Source: Marinifilum sp. D737
GTDB taxonomy: Bacteria; Bacteroidota; Bacteroidia; Bacteroidales; Marinifilaceae
Direction: 5' to 3'
Assembly (NCBI RefSeq): GCF_026672275.1
Contig: NZ_JANQCD010000008.1
Coordinates: forward strand, 1 to 64,000
DNA: 64,000 bases
In this document: one piece after another, positions 16,142 through 24,424 of the stretch
How the letters are laid out: each line of letters starts with the position of its first letter
Numbering within the stretch: the first letter of the stretch is position 1
Notes under the pieces: generated by a model
What the model was told of the DNA's origin: nothing
What the model saw: only the letters and a program-made list of their open reading frames with translations
The model's database searches: none
Position numbers and translations under genes: made by a program

Positions 16142-16846
16142 ATGGCAAAATTTACTAGAACCGACAATTGTAAAAATTGTGTTGATTGCAACAAGAAAAT
16201 TCCCTTATTTCAATTGCTTTCGCAATCAGAATTAACAGATCTTAATACCAGTAGATTTGAAGTGAAGTTCAAAGCTGGAGAAACTATTTTTAAACAAGGA
16301 ACTTCTGCAACTCATTTGCTGATTATTACTTCAGGATTGGCAAAGTTTTATGTGGAAGGCGTTCAGGAAAGACAACTTATTATAAGGATTGTAAAACCTT
16401 GGGAAGTTGTGGGACAAGCATCTTTGTATTTCGATAATCGTCATCATTATTCAGTAGCAGCCTTGGTGGATTGTACGGCTTGTTTTATTGAAATTGAATC
16501 ATTTAAAAAAATGATTCGACAAAATTCGGCTTTTGCTGAAGAGTTTATTACTCAATGTACACAAAAGGGTGTTTTTTCTTATGAAAAAATGGTTAGCTTG
16601 TCGCAAAAACAAATGCATGGTAGAATTGCAGATGGCATTTTATACCTTTCAAAGAAAATATATGAAAGCAATCAGTTTTCATTGCACTTATCACGACAAG
16701 ATATTGCAGATTTAACTGGAATGTCAAAAGACAGCGCGATTCGAATACTTAAGGAATTTCACCACGAAGGAATCATAGAATTGGATGGAAGAAATCTTAA
16801 TGTATTAAACTCAGAGCAGCTGGAACGAATCAGTGAAACAGGATAA
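16142..16846 (+). CDS. Crp/Fnr family transcriptional regulator, possibly FNR-like Fe-S sensor
   Basis: 234 residues. A cyclic-nucleotide-binding-like beta barrel spans about 20-140. A dimerisation helix and a winged helix-turn-helix follow (LSRQDIADLTGMSKDSAIRILKEF, given here as positions about 185-208). Cysteines 10, 13 and 16 form an N-terminal cluster, and Cys111 and Cys114 lie in the barrel, the arrangement needed for an FNR-type [4Fe-4S] cluster though spacing differs from E. coli FNR (C20, C23, C29, C122). The gene is divergent from the cytochrome cluster across a 282-bp gap, so control of that cluster is likely. Oxygen or redox sensing is inferred. Confidence 0.85.
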   Translation: MAKFTRTDNCKNCVDCNKKIPLFQLLSQSELTDLNTSRFEVKFKAGETIFKQGTSATHLLIITSGLAKFYVEGVQERQLIIRIVKPWEVVGQASLYFDNRHHYSVAALVDCTACFIEIESFKKMIRQNSAFAEEFITQCTQKGVFSYEKMVSLSQKQMHGRIADGILYLSKKIYESNQFSLHLSRQDIADLTGMSKDSAIRILKEFHHEGIIELDGRNLNVLNSEQLERISETG

Positions 16847-16876
16847 AAAAACGAGAGCTTAAGCTCTCGTTTTTTT
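16845..16876. terminator. Bidirectional terminator overlapping two stop codons
   Basis: A perfect 32-bp palindrome: A7-CGAGAGCTT (16845-16860) and AAGCTCTCG-T7 (16861-16876). It overlaps the stop codons of both the Crp/Fnr gene (16844-16846) and the convergent GTPase gene (16875-16877). Confidence 0.92.
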
Positions 16877-17843
16877 ATGCTTTTAAATCTAAAAGGTTTT
16901 TTTCGATGATTTCCTGATTCAAGTCTTTACCAATAATTACAATTTTTGATTCTCGTTTTTCATCGCCACTCCAGGCTTTTCCAACTGTTGCTTGAATTTG
17001 AGTATGAACGGACTGTAGAATGATTCTGTTGTCTACACCTGCTAAGTTCAAAATTCCTTTTACCCGGTAAATTGTATCTTGATTAAATTGCAGAAATGCG
17101 TCGAGCCACATGCCTATTTTCATTTGATCTAATGGTTCTTCACATCTAAATAACATATTTTGTATTTCATGATTATTTTCTAATGAATTACCTTTCATTC
17201 TGGTTTCTAGTACCAAGATATGGTGAAAAATATTTTCAGGTTTGTATGAGAATTGATCAAGTAGCTGATGATTTCCTAATTTAGAAAATTCACTTTTAAT
17301 GATTTCTGCATGTTGATTTTGCTTTTTTATCAAATTTAAAATTGATTCTATTTTTTCCTCATTAACTAAATCTAGTTTGTTAAGAAGAATAGTATCAGAA
17401 ATTGCGATCTGTTTAGATAGTACATTTTCTTTTTTTAAATCTGAATCAACATTTTTAGCATCAACCAGACAAATTACACTATCCAGTTCAAATTGAGATT
17501 TAACAATTGGATCACTGATAAAAGAAGCCAAAATACTTCCTGGATCTGCAATCCCGGTAGTTTCAATAAGTAAATGATTGAAATCATGTTTTGACTCAAC
17601 CAATTTTTGAAGAACTACAAATAATTCCTGGTTTAAGTTACAACAGATACAACCATTGCTTAGTTCGAAAATATCTTCAGACTGAATATTTTCAACAAGA
17701 GTTGAATCGATGTTTTCTTCACCAAATTCATTCTCTATAATTGCAAACTTTTTATCCGAGTATTCAGCAATTAAATTATTGAGTAAACTTGTTTTTCCAG
17801 CTCCTAAAAAGCCTGTAATAACGGTTACGGGTATCTTACTCAT
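16875..17843 (-). CDS. CobW/COG0523 family GTP-binding metallochaperone-like protein
   Basis: 322 residues, full length for the COG0523 G3E GTPases. The Walker A motif GFLGAGKT is at 11-18, the metal motif CICC at 65-68 (within LSNGCICCNL), and the Walker B/switch region LLIETTGIADP follows. A C-terminal CobW domain has RVKGILNLAG. The family delivers Zn, Co or other metals to target enzymes using GTP. The gene is upstream-linked to a nitroreductase gene by a 3-bp gap, so one transcript is expected. No Zur-type operator was recognised. The metal client is not evident. Confidence 0.9.
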   Translation of the reverse strand: MSKIPVTVITGFLGAGKTSLLNNLIAEYSDKKFAIIENEFGEENIDSTLVENIQSEDIFELSNGCICCNLNQELFVVLQKLVESKHDFNHLLIETTGIADPGSILASFISDPIVKSQFELDSVICLVDAKNVDSDLKKENVLSKQIAISDTILLNKLDLVNEEKIESILNLIKKQNQHAEIIKSEFSKLGNHQLLDQFSYKPENIFHHILVLETRMKGNSLENNHEIQNMLFRCEEPLDQMKIGMWLDAFLQFNQDTIYRVKGILNLAGVDNRIILQSVHTQIQATVGKAWSGDEKRESKIVIIGKDLNQEIIEKNLLDLKA

Positions 17844-17846
17844 ACT

Positions 17847-18362
17847 TTAAAATTTTTCCCAATGTACAATCTCATCCAAAGATTTACGCTTTTTCACAGG
17901 TAGCTTATCATCGCATGGATAACCTAATGACAAGATTGCAATGGGTTCAATCTGTTCTGGTAATTGAAAGAACTCTCTGCATTTTTCTACATAGAAATTA
18001 CAGATCCAACAAGTTCCCAATCCCAATTCCGTAGCTTGTAAAGTCATGTGATCAATTGCAATTGCTGCATCAACATCGGTGTGATCTTTGCCGTCTTCCT
18101 TTCTTTTCCATGCAGCGCTGTGATCACCACAAACTATAATGTAAACCGGAGCTTCCTTAAACCAATCTCTGTGATAGATTTCTGAAAAATTTGCATGATT
18201 CTCAGGTTCACGTACAACTATAAAATGCCAAGGTTGATTATTGACAGCTGAAGGTGCAAGTTGACCTGCTTCCAGTATTTTAATTAGTTTTTCTTTCTCA
18301 ACTTCTTTTTGCTGGTATGAGCGAACCGAGTAACGGTTTTCTATTATCGTTCTTAAATCCAT
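17847..18362 (-). CDS. Nitroreductase family protein
   Basis: 171 residues, the short form of the FMN-dependent nitroreductase fold. The FMN phosphate-binding start RYSVRSYQ lies at about 9-16, with APSAVNNQPWHFIVV near 36-50, the central AAIAIDHMTLQATELGLGTCWI, and ILSLGYPCDDKLP near the end. It is predicted to be a cytoplasmic homodimer that uses NAD(P)H to reduce quinones or nitro compounds. The gene lies directly upstream of the COG0523 GTPase (3 bp), suggesting co-expression. The native substrate is unknown. Confidence 0.9.
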   Translation of the reverse strand: MDLRTIIENRYSVRSYQQKEVEKEKLIKILEAGQLAPSAVNNQPWHFIVVREPENHANFSEIYHRDWFKEAPVYIIVCGDHSAAWKRKEDGKDHTDVDAAIAIDHMTLQATELGLGTCWICNFYVEKCREFFQLPEQIEPIAILSLGYPCDDKLPVKKRKSLDEIVHWEKF

Positions 18363-18510
18363 GTGTTATAGGTTTAATTTGAATACAAAATTGAGAATTA
18401 TTTAAAAAGAAGAAAAGAGATCTGGAAAGAATCTATTCTATGTGCCAAGAAACACTCGAATTAATAAGCATTTTAGTAACTTTGCCACTCATTTTTATAG
18501 AGAGGTTAGA

Positions 18511-19653
18511 ATGACCAAAGATTGGAAGAAAAATATCATGTACCAGTATTTAATGTTGTTGGTAATAGCGGCAACAGCTGGGCATCAAGGGTGGAGAACT
18601 CTGTTTAATAACTTGGCTGTTGATGAAGTTGGAATTAATGGTTTTCAAGTTGGTATCATTCAGTCGGTAAGAGAAATTCCTGGCTTTTTGGCCTTATTGG
18701 TTGTTTACCTTCTTTTAGTAATTAAGGAACATAAACTTTCTGCAATTTCAGTTTTATTTGTTGGTGTTGGTGTTGCATGTACGGGGTTCTTTCCAAGTTT
18801 TTGGGGTTTGGTTTTTACTACGCTGGTTATGTCGGTAGGATTTCACTATTTTGAAACCACCAACAAGTCTTTAACCTTGCAATACTTTTCTGTTGAGGAT
18901 TCTCCTATGGTATTTGCCAAACAAAAGAGCTGGACGGCCGTGGCAAATGTGAGTATGGGAGCATTTATTTTCGGAATTGCACATGTGATGTCACTTCAGG
19001 CGAGTTTTATTTTGATTGGTATAGTCGTTTTTGCGATAGGAATTTGGGCTTTGTTTTGGAAACCTGCAGATAAGAACATTATTCCTCAGAATAAAGGAAT
19101 GATATTACGAAAAAGATATTGGCTGTTTTATGTACTAAATTTTTTAAGCGGTGCCAGAAGACAGATTTTTGTAGTTTTTGCAGTGTTTATGCTTGTTGAA
19201 AAATACAGCTATTCTGTGCAGGATATCGCAGTACTATTCGTTGTGAATAATATCATTACTTATTTTATTTCGCCATATATTGCAAAGGGAATCAATAAAT
19301 TTGGAGAGCGAAAAATGTTATCAGCAGAGTATATTAGCTTGATATTCGTTTTCCTTGGATATGCTTTTATCGATAATGCCTGGGTTGTTGCAGGCTTATA
19401 CATTATCGATCATATATTCTTTGGCTTTTCAATGGGAATTAATACTTATTTCCAAAAGACCGGAGATCAAAAAGATATTGCACCATCAATGGCGGTTGGG
19501 TTCACCATTAATCACATTTCAGCAGTTGTAATTCCTGTTTTGGGTGGAATGCTTTGGATGATTGACAGACACATTCCTTTTTTGGCAGGCGCAGCATTAA
19601 GTGTAATATCTTTAGGATTTGTTCAATTAATAAAAGTAAAAAAAACAATATAA
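18511..19653 (+). CDS. MFS transporter
   Basis: The reading frame is open from 18442, but the ATG at 18511 (MTKDWKKNIMYQY) is the better start because the upstream 23 codons are polar and unlike an MFS N-terminus, and an AG-rich stretch precedes it. From there the protein is about 380 residues with roughly ten to twelve membrane helices. The two halves are joined by a basic loop (LRKRYWLFYVLNFLSGARRQ). It resembles major facilitator proteins without a diagnostic substrate motif. Its stop codon is immediately followed by the ATG of the next gene, so the two are translationally coupled. Confidence 0.85.
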   Translation: MTKDWKKNIMYQYLMLLVIAATAGHQGWRTLFNNLAVDEVGINGFQVGIIQSVREIPGFLALLVVYLLLVIKEHKLSAISVLFVGVGVACTGFFPSFWGLVFTTLVMSVGFHYFETTNKSLTLQYFSVEDSPMVFAKQKSWTAVANVSMGAFIFGIAHVMSLQASFILIGIVVFAIGIWALFWKPADKNIIPQNKGMILRKRYWLFYVLNFLSGARRQIFVVFAVFMLVEKYSYSVQDIAVLFVVNNIITYFISPYIAKGINKFGERKMLSAEYISLIFVFLGYAFIDNAWVVAGLYIIDHIFFGFSMGINTYFQKTGDQKDIAPSMAVGFTINHISAVVIPVLGGMLWMIDRHIPFLAGAALSVISLGFVQLIKVKKTI

Positions 19654-20508
19654 ATGCAGACTAATAAAGAAACATTTCAGGCTCTTATTGAATCGTATAA
19701 TAAAGGCATTCAGGAAAAGAACCCAAGTTTAATCAGAGAATTTTTGGCTGATAATTCAGTAGAAAACTTGAAAGACGATGCAGCATATTATTTGGAAATA
19801 CTGCAATTGCGTGCAGGCGCATTTTCTTTATTCGGAGAATTGAAAGAAGCAGGAGAGGAATATCGAAAAGGTTACTCATCATGTTCTAAAAATGGGAAAT
19901 GGGTTTACGGATTAAATTGGGCTTTGCAATTTATGGCAGAGTTTTCGTTTAAAAGAGGCGATGAAAAGATTGAAGATGCCATGAGCGAAGGTGTAAAAGT
20001 TCTTGATCAGGCTTTTCAGGATTTACCTGAAGACAAATATCAAGAGTTTTATCACTTGTGTTTGACGAATGTTAAGGCCTTTATGTTGCTAACATCAGGA
20101 AAGAGGGAAGAGGCATTGGCAATATTCAATGATTGCAAGTTTACGCCAGTTCCAATTCCTGAATACAATGATAAGGAATCTCTACAAATGCTATTTGCCA
20201 ACTTTACAAAGGGGTTTGCTGTAGCTATAGAGCTTAAAAACCTTGATTTGTTGATGAATCTTATGAAGGTAATTTCTATTGATGATCAGGTTTTATATAG
20301 CCAAGGAAACTTATTCCGTGTTTTCTATGAAACTTTGGTGTGTGCATTCGATATGAGAGCTGAATTTATTACAGAGTTCAATGCAATGTTTAAAATTAAG
20401 GATGCCCTTACCACATTAACTCCTGAGTTTTCAAAATTCTTGGGATTAATTGGAGAACAGGATTTCGATAAACTTGATGAATTTTTCCAGGGATTTGATA
20501 AGAAATAG
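19654..20508 (+). CDS. Hypothetical alpha-helical (TPR-like) protein
   Basis: 284 residues, no signal peptide, no membrane segments. It is predicted to be almost all helix, with repeat-like helical pairs (LQLRAGAFSLFGELKEAGEEY, then LNWALQFMAEFSFKRGDEKI and later repeats) reminiscent of TPR-type solenoids. It has no catalytic motif. It begins on the base after the MFS stop and ends 2 bp before the YchJ gene, so the three genes form one transcription unit. It could be a scaffold or regulator of the transporter, but I do not recognise the family. Confidence 0.75.
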   Translation: MQTNKETFQALIESYNKGIQEKNPSLIREFLADNSVENLKDDAAYYLEILQLRAGAFSLFGELKEAGEEYRKGYSSCSKNGKWVYGLNWALQFMAEFSFKRGDEKIEDAMSEGVKVLDQAFQDLPEDKYQEFYHLCLTNVKAFMLLTSGKREEALAIFNDCKFTPVPIPEYNDKESLQMLFANFTKGFAVAIELKNLDLLMNLMKVISIDDQVLYSQGNLFRVFYETLVCAFDMRAEFITEFNAMFKIKDALTTLTPEFSKFLGLIGEQDFDKLDEFFQGFDKK

Positions 20509-20510
20509 TT

Positions 20511-20996
20511 ATGAGTTCACCTTGTTATTGTGGCAAATCAAATTCCTACGAAGAGTGCTGTGGTACCATTCATTCAGGAAAAAGGAAAACTGAAACTGCC
20601 GAGGATTTAATGCGAAGTCGTTATTCGGCATTTGTAATTGCTGATATCGCTTATATTTTAAAAACTTATTCATCGAAAACTCGTCCGCTTAATCAGGAAA
20701 AAGAGATTTTAGACTGGGCTAAATCGGTAGACTGGAAACGATTAGATGTTGTAAATACCAATAAGGGCAATTCAATGGATGATAATGGACATGTTGAGTT
20801 TAAAGCCTATTATAAGGAAGATGGAATAGATCAGTGCTTGCATGAAAATTCATTCTTCGAGAAGGAGAATGAGCAATGGGTATATGTTTCAGGGGAGTAT
20901 CCTAAAGAAGAAAAACCAAATCTACCGAATCGAAATGATCCATGCTGTTGTGGTAGCGGTAAGAAATTTAAGAAGTGCTGTTTTGGCAAAATTTAG
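20511..20996 (+). CDS. YchJ family protein with two SEC-C zinc motifs
   Basis: 161 residues. An N-terminal SEC-C-like motif (CYCGKSNSYEECCG, residues 4-17) is followed by the YchJ domain (ETAEDLMRSRYSAFVIADIAYI and onward, NTF2-like). A second SEC-C zinc motif closes the protein (DPCCCGSGKKFKKCC). This is the standard YchJ architecture. The SEC-C motif binds zinc and, in SecA, contacts SecB and ribosomes; the role of YchJ itself is unclear. It is last in a three-gene set and its stop overlaps the terminator palindrome. Confidence 0.92.
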   Translation: MSSPCYCGKSNSYEECCGTIHSGKRKTETAEDLMRSRYSAFVIADIAYILKTYSSKTRPLNQEKEILDWAKSVDWKRLDVVNTNKGNSMDDNGHVEFKAYYKEDGIDQCLHENSFFEKENEQWVYVSGEYPKEEKPNLPNRNDPCCCGSGKKFKKCCFGKI

Positions 20997-21026
20997 GGGA
21001 ATAATTAATTATTCCCCATATTTTTT
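20996..21026. terminator. Palindromic terminator overlapping convergent stops
   Basis: GGGGAATAATT (20996-21006) and AATTATTCCCC (21007-21017) form a perfect 22-bp palindrome, followed on the plus strand by T6 (21021-21026). It overlaps the stop of the YchJ gene and the stop of the convergent ACT-domain gene. Confidence 0.75.
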
Positions 21027-21664
21027 AGAACTGAAAATGTTTTATCGATATCAGAATCGTTTACAACTAAGGTAAATTCATTGGTTGTAGAAACTACCTC
21101 TTCGATGTTAATTCCTGCCCAGGCAATATTTTTTAGAATAAAATAATAAAATCCCAATTGTTGAGAGTTGGTTGCAGGAAGCTTTAAGGTGACCGAAGAG
21201 AGTTTTTCACTTTTGGCAACTAGTTCTTCGCCGGTAAATGCTTCTTCTACTTTTTGTTGTAAGGATCCGGAAACTACCAGGTTCGACTCAAAAACACCTT
21301 GTACCATGGTGTAGAAAAATTCCTGGTTTGGACCAATGGAACGCAAAAGTTCGGTGTGTTTTTCAATTAAAGTATTTGAATTTTTATAAGTGAAATCAAC
21401 CAAGTTAGAGCGTACAATAATGTCACCTACATTGGTAATAACATCTTTTAAACCTGGATTGATTTTAACCTCAAGGTTTGGAGCCAATCTGTTTAAAGCC
21501 ATAATTATTGCACCTATTTTTACAGGCTTTTTTACGGTATCTTCAACTTGATTCTGTATTTTGCGCGCTAAAGAAGAAACGTTAATTAATCCTTCGACCA
21601 ATGCTTCTGCCAAAAATGGCTGAGTACTCACAATTTTCTCTACAACTTGTGGAATTGTTATCAT
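21005..21664 (-). CDS. HTH-like plus ACT-domain protein beside dapA
   Basis: 219 residues, cytoplasmic. The N-terminal third looks like a winged-helix or small helical module (SLARKIQNQVEDTVKKPVKI then AIIMALNRLA). The C-terminal about 70 residues read as an ACT domain (VTLKLPATNSQQLGFYYFIL, then GINIEEVVSTTNEFTLVVN), similar to the regulatory domains of aspartokinase. There is no kinase domain. It is divergently arranged with dapA across a 281-bp gap, so it could sense an amino acid such as lysine and act on dapA or partner with an aspartokinase. Function is inferred, and I do not recognise a named family. Confidence 0.6.
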   Translation of the reverse strand: MITIPQVVEKIVSTQPFLAEALVEGLINVSSLARKIQNQVEDTVKKPVKIGAIIMALNRLAPNLEVKINPGLKDVITNVGDIIVRSNLVDFTYKNSNTLIEKHTELLRSIGPNQEFFYTMVQGVFESNLVVSGSLQQKVEEAFTGEELVAKSEKLSSVTLKLPATNSQQLGFYYFILKNIAWAGINIEEVVSTTNEFTLVVNDSDIDKTFSVLKNMGNN

Positions 21665-21752
21665 GTTTCTTGATATTTGTTGAATTTCTTTACAAAGATG
21701 TTGAAATTATCACAAAATGTAGAATTTTTGAATAAATTTTCTAAAAATTTTA

Positions 21753-21779
21753 TTGATTTATTTCCTGCATCTATATTTG
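21753..21779 (+). promoter_or_regulatory. Candidate dapA promoter
   Basis: TATATTTG at 21772-21779 matches the TAnnTTTG -7 consensus of Bacteroidota. A TTG at 21753-21755 lies 16 bp upstream, slightly short of the usual 19-21. It would give a leader of about 160 nt. Confidence 0.45.
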
Positions 21780-21795
21780 CCCACGTAAACCACAA

Positions 21796-21888
21796 CCCTA
21801 CATTAACCAAGTAGGTTTTTAATCAAGGAGAATAATACTGGTAATCTTCTGAGTGAGGATTATGATATTAAATATCTGATTTCAGAAG
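21796..21888 (+). promoter_or_regulatory. Structured dapA leader
   Basis: The leader contains a small hairpin CCTAC/GTAGG (21797-21801, 21811-21815) followed by T5, and a second, longer one: CTTCTGA (21846-21852) with TCAGAAG (21882-21888), with a nested GATAT/ATATC (21864-21868, 21872-21876). The first could act as an attenuator. It does not match the lysine riboswitch consensus as I know it. Confidence 0.35.
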
Positions 21889-21945
21889 TTTATCGGGATT
21901 ATTTTTAATGCTCTTTTAATTGTATAAAAGAATAAAAAAGTAAAA

Positions 21946-22866
21946 ATGAGAATGAATTGGCAAGGATCAATTGTAGCGATTGTAACACCTTTTAACGAAG
22001 ATGGAAGTGTTGATTACAGAGCTTTAGATGATTTGATTGAATTTCATATCGAAAATCAATCTGATGGGATCGTAGTTTGTGGAACCACAGGTGAAGCAGC
22101 AACATTATCTAAAGAAGAATATTCTGAGGTTATCAAATTCGTTATTGATAAGGTGAATAAACGCATCCCTGTTATAGCAGGGACCGGATCTAATTCTACA
22201 ATGACAGCTGTAGCAAATTCTCAAATGGCAGAATCTTTGGGTGCAGATGCTGTATTGGTAGTTTCTCCATATTACAATAAGCCTACCAGAAAAGGTCTTA
22301 AGGACTATTTCACTCAGGTTGCCAGTGCAATTTCAGTTCCTGTAATCATGTATAATGTCCCGGGAAGAACTGCTTCTAATATCCCAGCTGATTTGGTTGT
22401 TGAATTGGCAAATGAGATTGAAAATATTGCAGGAATAAAAGAAGCATCTGGAAACTTGGAGCAATTGGCTTGTATTTTACGTGACAAACCTGATGGTTTT
22501 ATGGTATTTTCTGGTGATGATGCTCTTGCTTTTCCAGCAGTTTGTATGGGGGCTGATGGTGTGATTTCGGTTGCCGCAAACTTGTTTCCAAAAGAGTTTC
22601 ATGACTTTATGCAAGCCGCATTGACAGGTGATTTAATTACTGCACGGGAATTGCATTTTAAATATTTAAATATCATTCAACTTTGTTTTATTGAGTCCAA
22701 TCCAATTCCTGTAAAAACAGGATTAAGCTTGATGGGAAAAGTACAGGAAGAATTCCGTTCACCAATGTGCAGAATGGAAGATGAGAATAAAACCCAATTG
22801 ATGGTTGAATTGCAAAAACTATTGGTACAAACAAACACTTATATGACAGAAATCGAAGAATTGTAA
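21946..22866 (+). CDS. dapA: 4-hydroxy-tetrahydrodipicolinate synthase
   Basis: 306 residues, slightly longer than E. coli DapA (292). The TIM barrel shows GSIVAIVTPFN at the start, the GTTGE substrate loop at 46-50, the catalytic Tyr136 in MYNVPGRT and Schiff-base Lys165 in AGIKEASG. It condenses pyruvate with aspartate semialdehyde in the first committed step of lysine/diaminopimelate synthesis. Translation may start at the first ATG or the ATG two codons later (MRMNWQG versus MNWQG). It is monocistronic: the next gene is convergent. The divergent ACT-domain gene is a candidate regulator. Confidence 0.95.
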   Translation: MRMNWQGSIVAIVTPFNEDGSVDYRALDDLIEFHIENQSDGIVVCGTTGEAATLSKEEYSEVIKFVIDKVNKRIPVIAGTGSNSTMTAVANSQMAESLGADAVLVVSPYYNKPTRKGLKDYFTQVASAISVPVIMYNVPGRTASNIPADLVVELANEIENIAGIKEASGNLEQLACILRDKPDGFMVFSGDDALAFPAVCMGADGVISVAANLFPKEFHDFMQAALTGDLITARELHFKYLNIIQLCFIESNPIPVKTGLSLMGKVQEEFRSPMCRMEDENKTQLMVELQKLLVQTNTYMTEIEEL

Positions 22867-22905
22867 GTAATTCATTGATAATATTTCTCCCCCCATGAAA
22901 TATTC

Positions 22906-24237
22906 TTATGAAACCATCTCACCAGAGGTGGTTTCTTTGTTTTCGTACCTTTCTATAATAGCAGCACCTACACTATCTCCCCAAACATTTACTGTAGTTC
23001 TGAATCGATCCAATAGCCAATCTATTGTTAGAATAAGTCCAATTCCCTCAATTGGAAGATGTACAGCTTTTAAAACAATTACCATGGTCACCAATCCGGC
23101 CTCGGGAATGCCTGCAGCACCAATGGCAGCAAGTGTTGCGGTTAAAAAAATGATTGTTTGTTGCGCAAAGCTTAATTCCAAGCCATACAATTGTGCGATA
23201 AATATGGCAGCCACAGCCTCGTAAATGGCGGTTCCATCCATATTTATGGTTGCGCCCAGGGGAAGTACAAAATTACTTGTCTTTTTTGATATCTTATTTT
23301 GTTGCTGTACACCTTGTAGTGTAAGTGGGAGAGTGGCAGTACTCGATGCTGTTGAGAAAGCATTCATTAGTGCTGTAGCAACTCCTTTTGCAAAACCGAC
23401 AGGATTTCTTTTTCCTATAAATTTCAAGAGTAAACACAAAACAAGTAATGCATGAATAGATAGTCCTAAAAGTACAGTAAGGCTGAATTTACCAAGTGAT
23501 ATCAATTCAGGAAGAAAACCTTCATAACCACCAGCTTTCCCGATCCGCGCCGTAATTAATCCAAAAATACCTAGAGGAGCGATATACATTACCCAATTTA
23601 CCAATTGCATGATTCCATCGTTTAAGACCGAAAGAAACTGAATGGTTTTCTTTGCTTTTTTGCCTAGCGAAGATAAAGCTGCACCAAAAAACAAAGAGAA
23701 GATGATTAGAGGTAATATGTCCATTTTTGCCATGGCAAGAAATAAATTGTATGCAATTAAGCCTTGCTGTTCTTGTTCTGGATTTCCAACGATTAGCTGT
23801 TTCAATGTTTCAGAAATTGCCGTGCTTTTTGATATATACTGATTTGAATCATCAGGCAACTGAATATTTAATCCGCTTCCCGGTTGAATTAAATTAACTA
23901 AAATAATTCCCAAACATACTGATATTGCCGTTGTTGAGAGATAGTAAGCCAGAGTTTTACTTCCAATTTTTCCCAAGCTGCGAAGATTGTCCAATTTTGA
24001 AATACCAACCAGCATGGAGAGTATTACCATGGGAACAACCAGCATCATCAGGATATTCAAAAAGATATCACCAAATATCGAGAATTTTAGAGCCATTTTT
24101 GGGAATATTCCTCCAACTAAGAAACCCAGGAAAATGGCAATCATAATGCTGATAAGAAGAGCATTAGCCTTGCCCAAATTTGAACCCCTATTTTTATTTT
24201 TAAAAAACATTAGATTTTTATGCAACAAAATGAACAA
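22906..24237 (-). CDS. Dicarboxylate/amino acid:cation symporter (DAACS/GltP family)
   Basis: 443 residues with about eight membrane helices plus two re-entrant loops. The family hallmarks are present: a serine-rich hairpin region (AFSTASSTATLPLTLQG), the NMDGTAIYEAVAAIFIAQLYG motif in helix 7, and IPEAGLVTMVIVL in hairpin 2. It imports glutamate, aspartate, or C4 dicarboxylates with Na+ or H+. The C-terminal coding end overlaps an intrinsic terminator that acts on the convergent dapA transcript. Confidence 0.93.
   Translation of the reverse strand: MFILLHKNLMFFKNKNRGSNLGKANALLISIMIAIFLGFLVGGIFPKMALKFSIFGDIFLNILMMLVVPMVILSMLVGISKLDNLRSLGKIGSKTLAYYLSTTAISVCLGIILVNLIQPGSGLNIQLPDDSNQYISKSTAISETLKQLIVGNPEQEQQGLIAYNLFLAMAKMDILPLIIFSLFFGAALSSLGKKAKKTIQFLSVLNDGIMQLVNWVMYIAPLGIFGLITARIGKAGGYEGFLPELISLGKFSLTVLLGLSIHALLVLCLLLKFIGKRNPVGFAKGVATALMNAFSTASSTATLPLTLQGVQQQNKISKKTSNFVLPLGATINMDGTAIYEAVAAIFIAQLYGLELSFAQQTIIFLTATLAAIGAAGIPEAGLVTMVIVLKAVHLPIEGIGLILTIDWLLDRFRTTVNVWGDSVGAAIIERYENKETTSGEMVS
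22910..22943 (+). terminator. dapA terminator embedded in the symporter coding end
   Basis: GAAACCATCTC (22910-22920) and GAGGTGGTTTC (22925-22935) pair with a single G-U wobble and a 4-nt loop, followed on the plus strand by TTTGTTTT. The whole hairpin lies inside the last codons of the antisense symporter gene. Confidence 0.65.
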
Positions 24238-24424
24238 TATTTAGTACAATAGATTTTGTAAGAAAAAGAAGTTTGACTTACGTCTATGCAAAAATTTAAT
24301 TTTATCGAAACATTACAATTATAACATAAACTATTGAGTCAAGAATGTCAATTATTTTTGATAAAACATATGTAAACCGTATTGTTTCTGTTTATTATGC
24401 TATTACTTAAGATTACTATACTCA

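Noticed and set aside
21796-21888. Lysine riboswitch in the dapA leader
   Set aside because: Only two simple hairpins are seen and I do not recognise the conserved multi-helix core.
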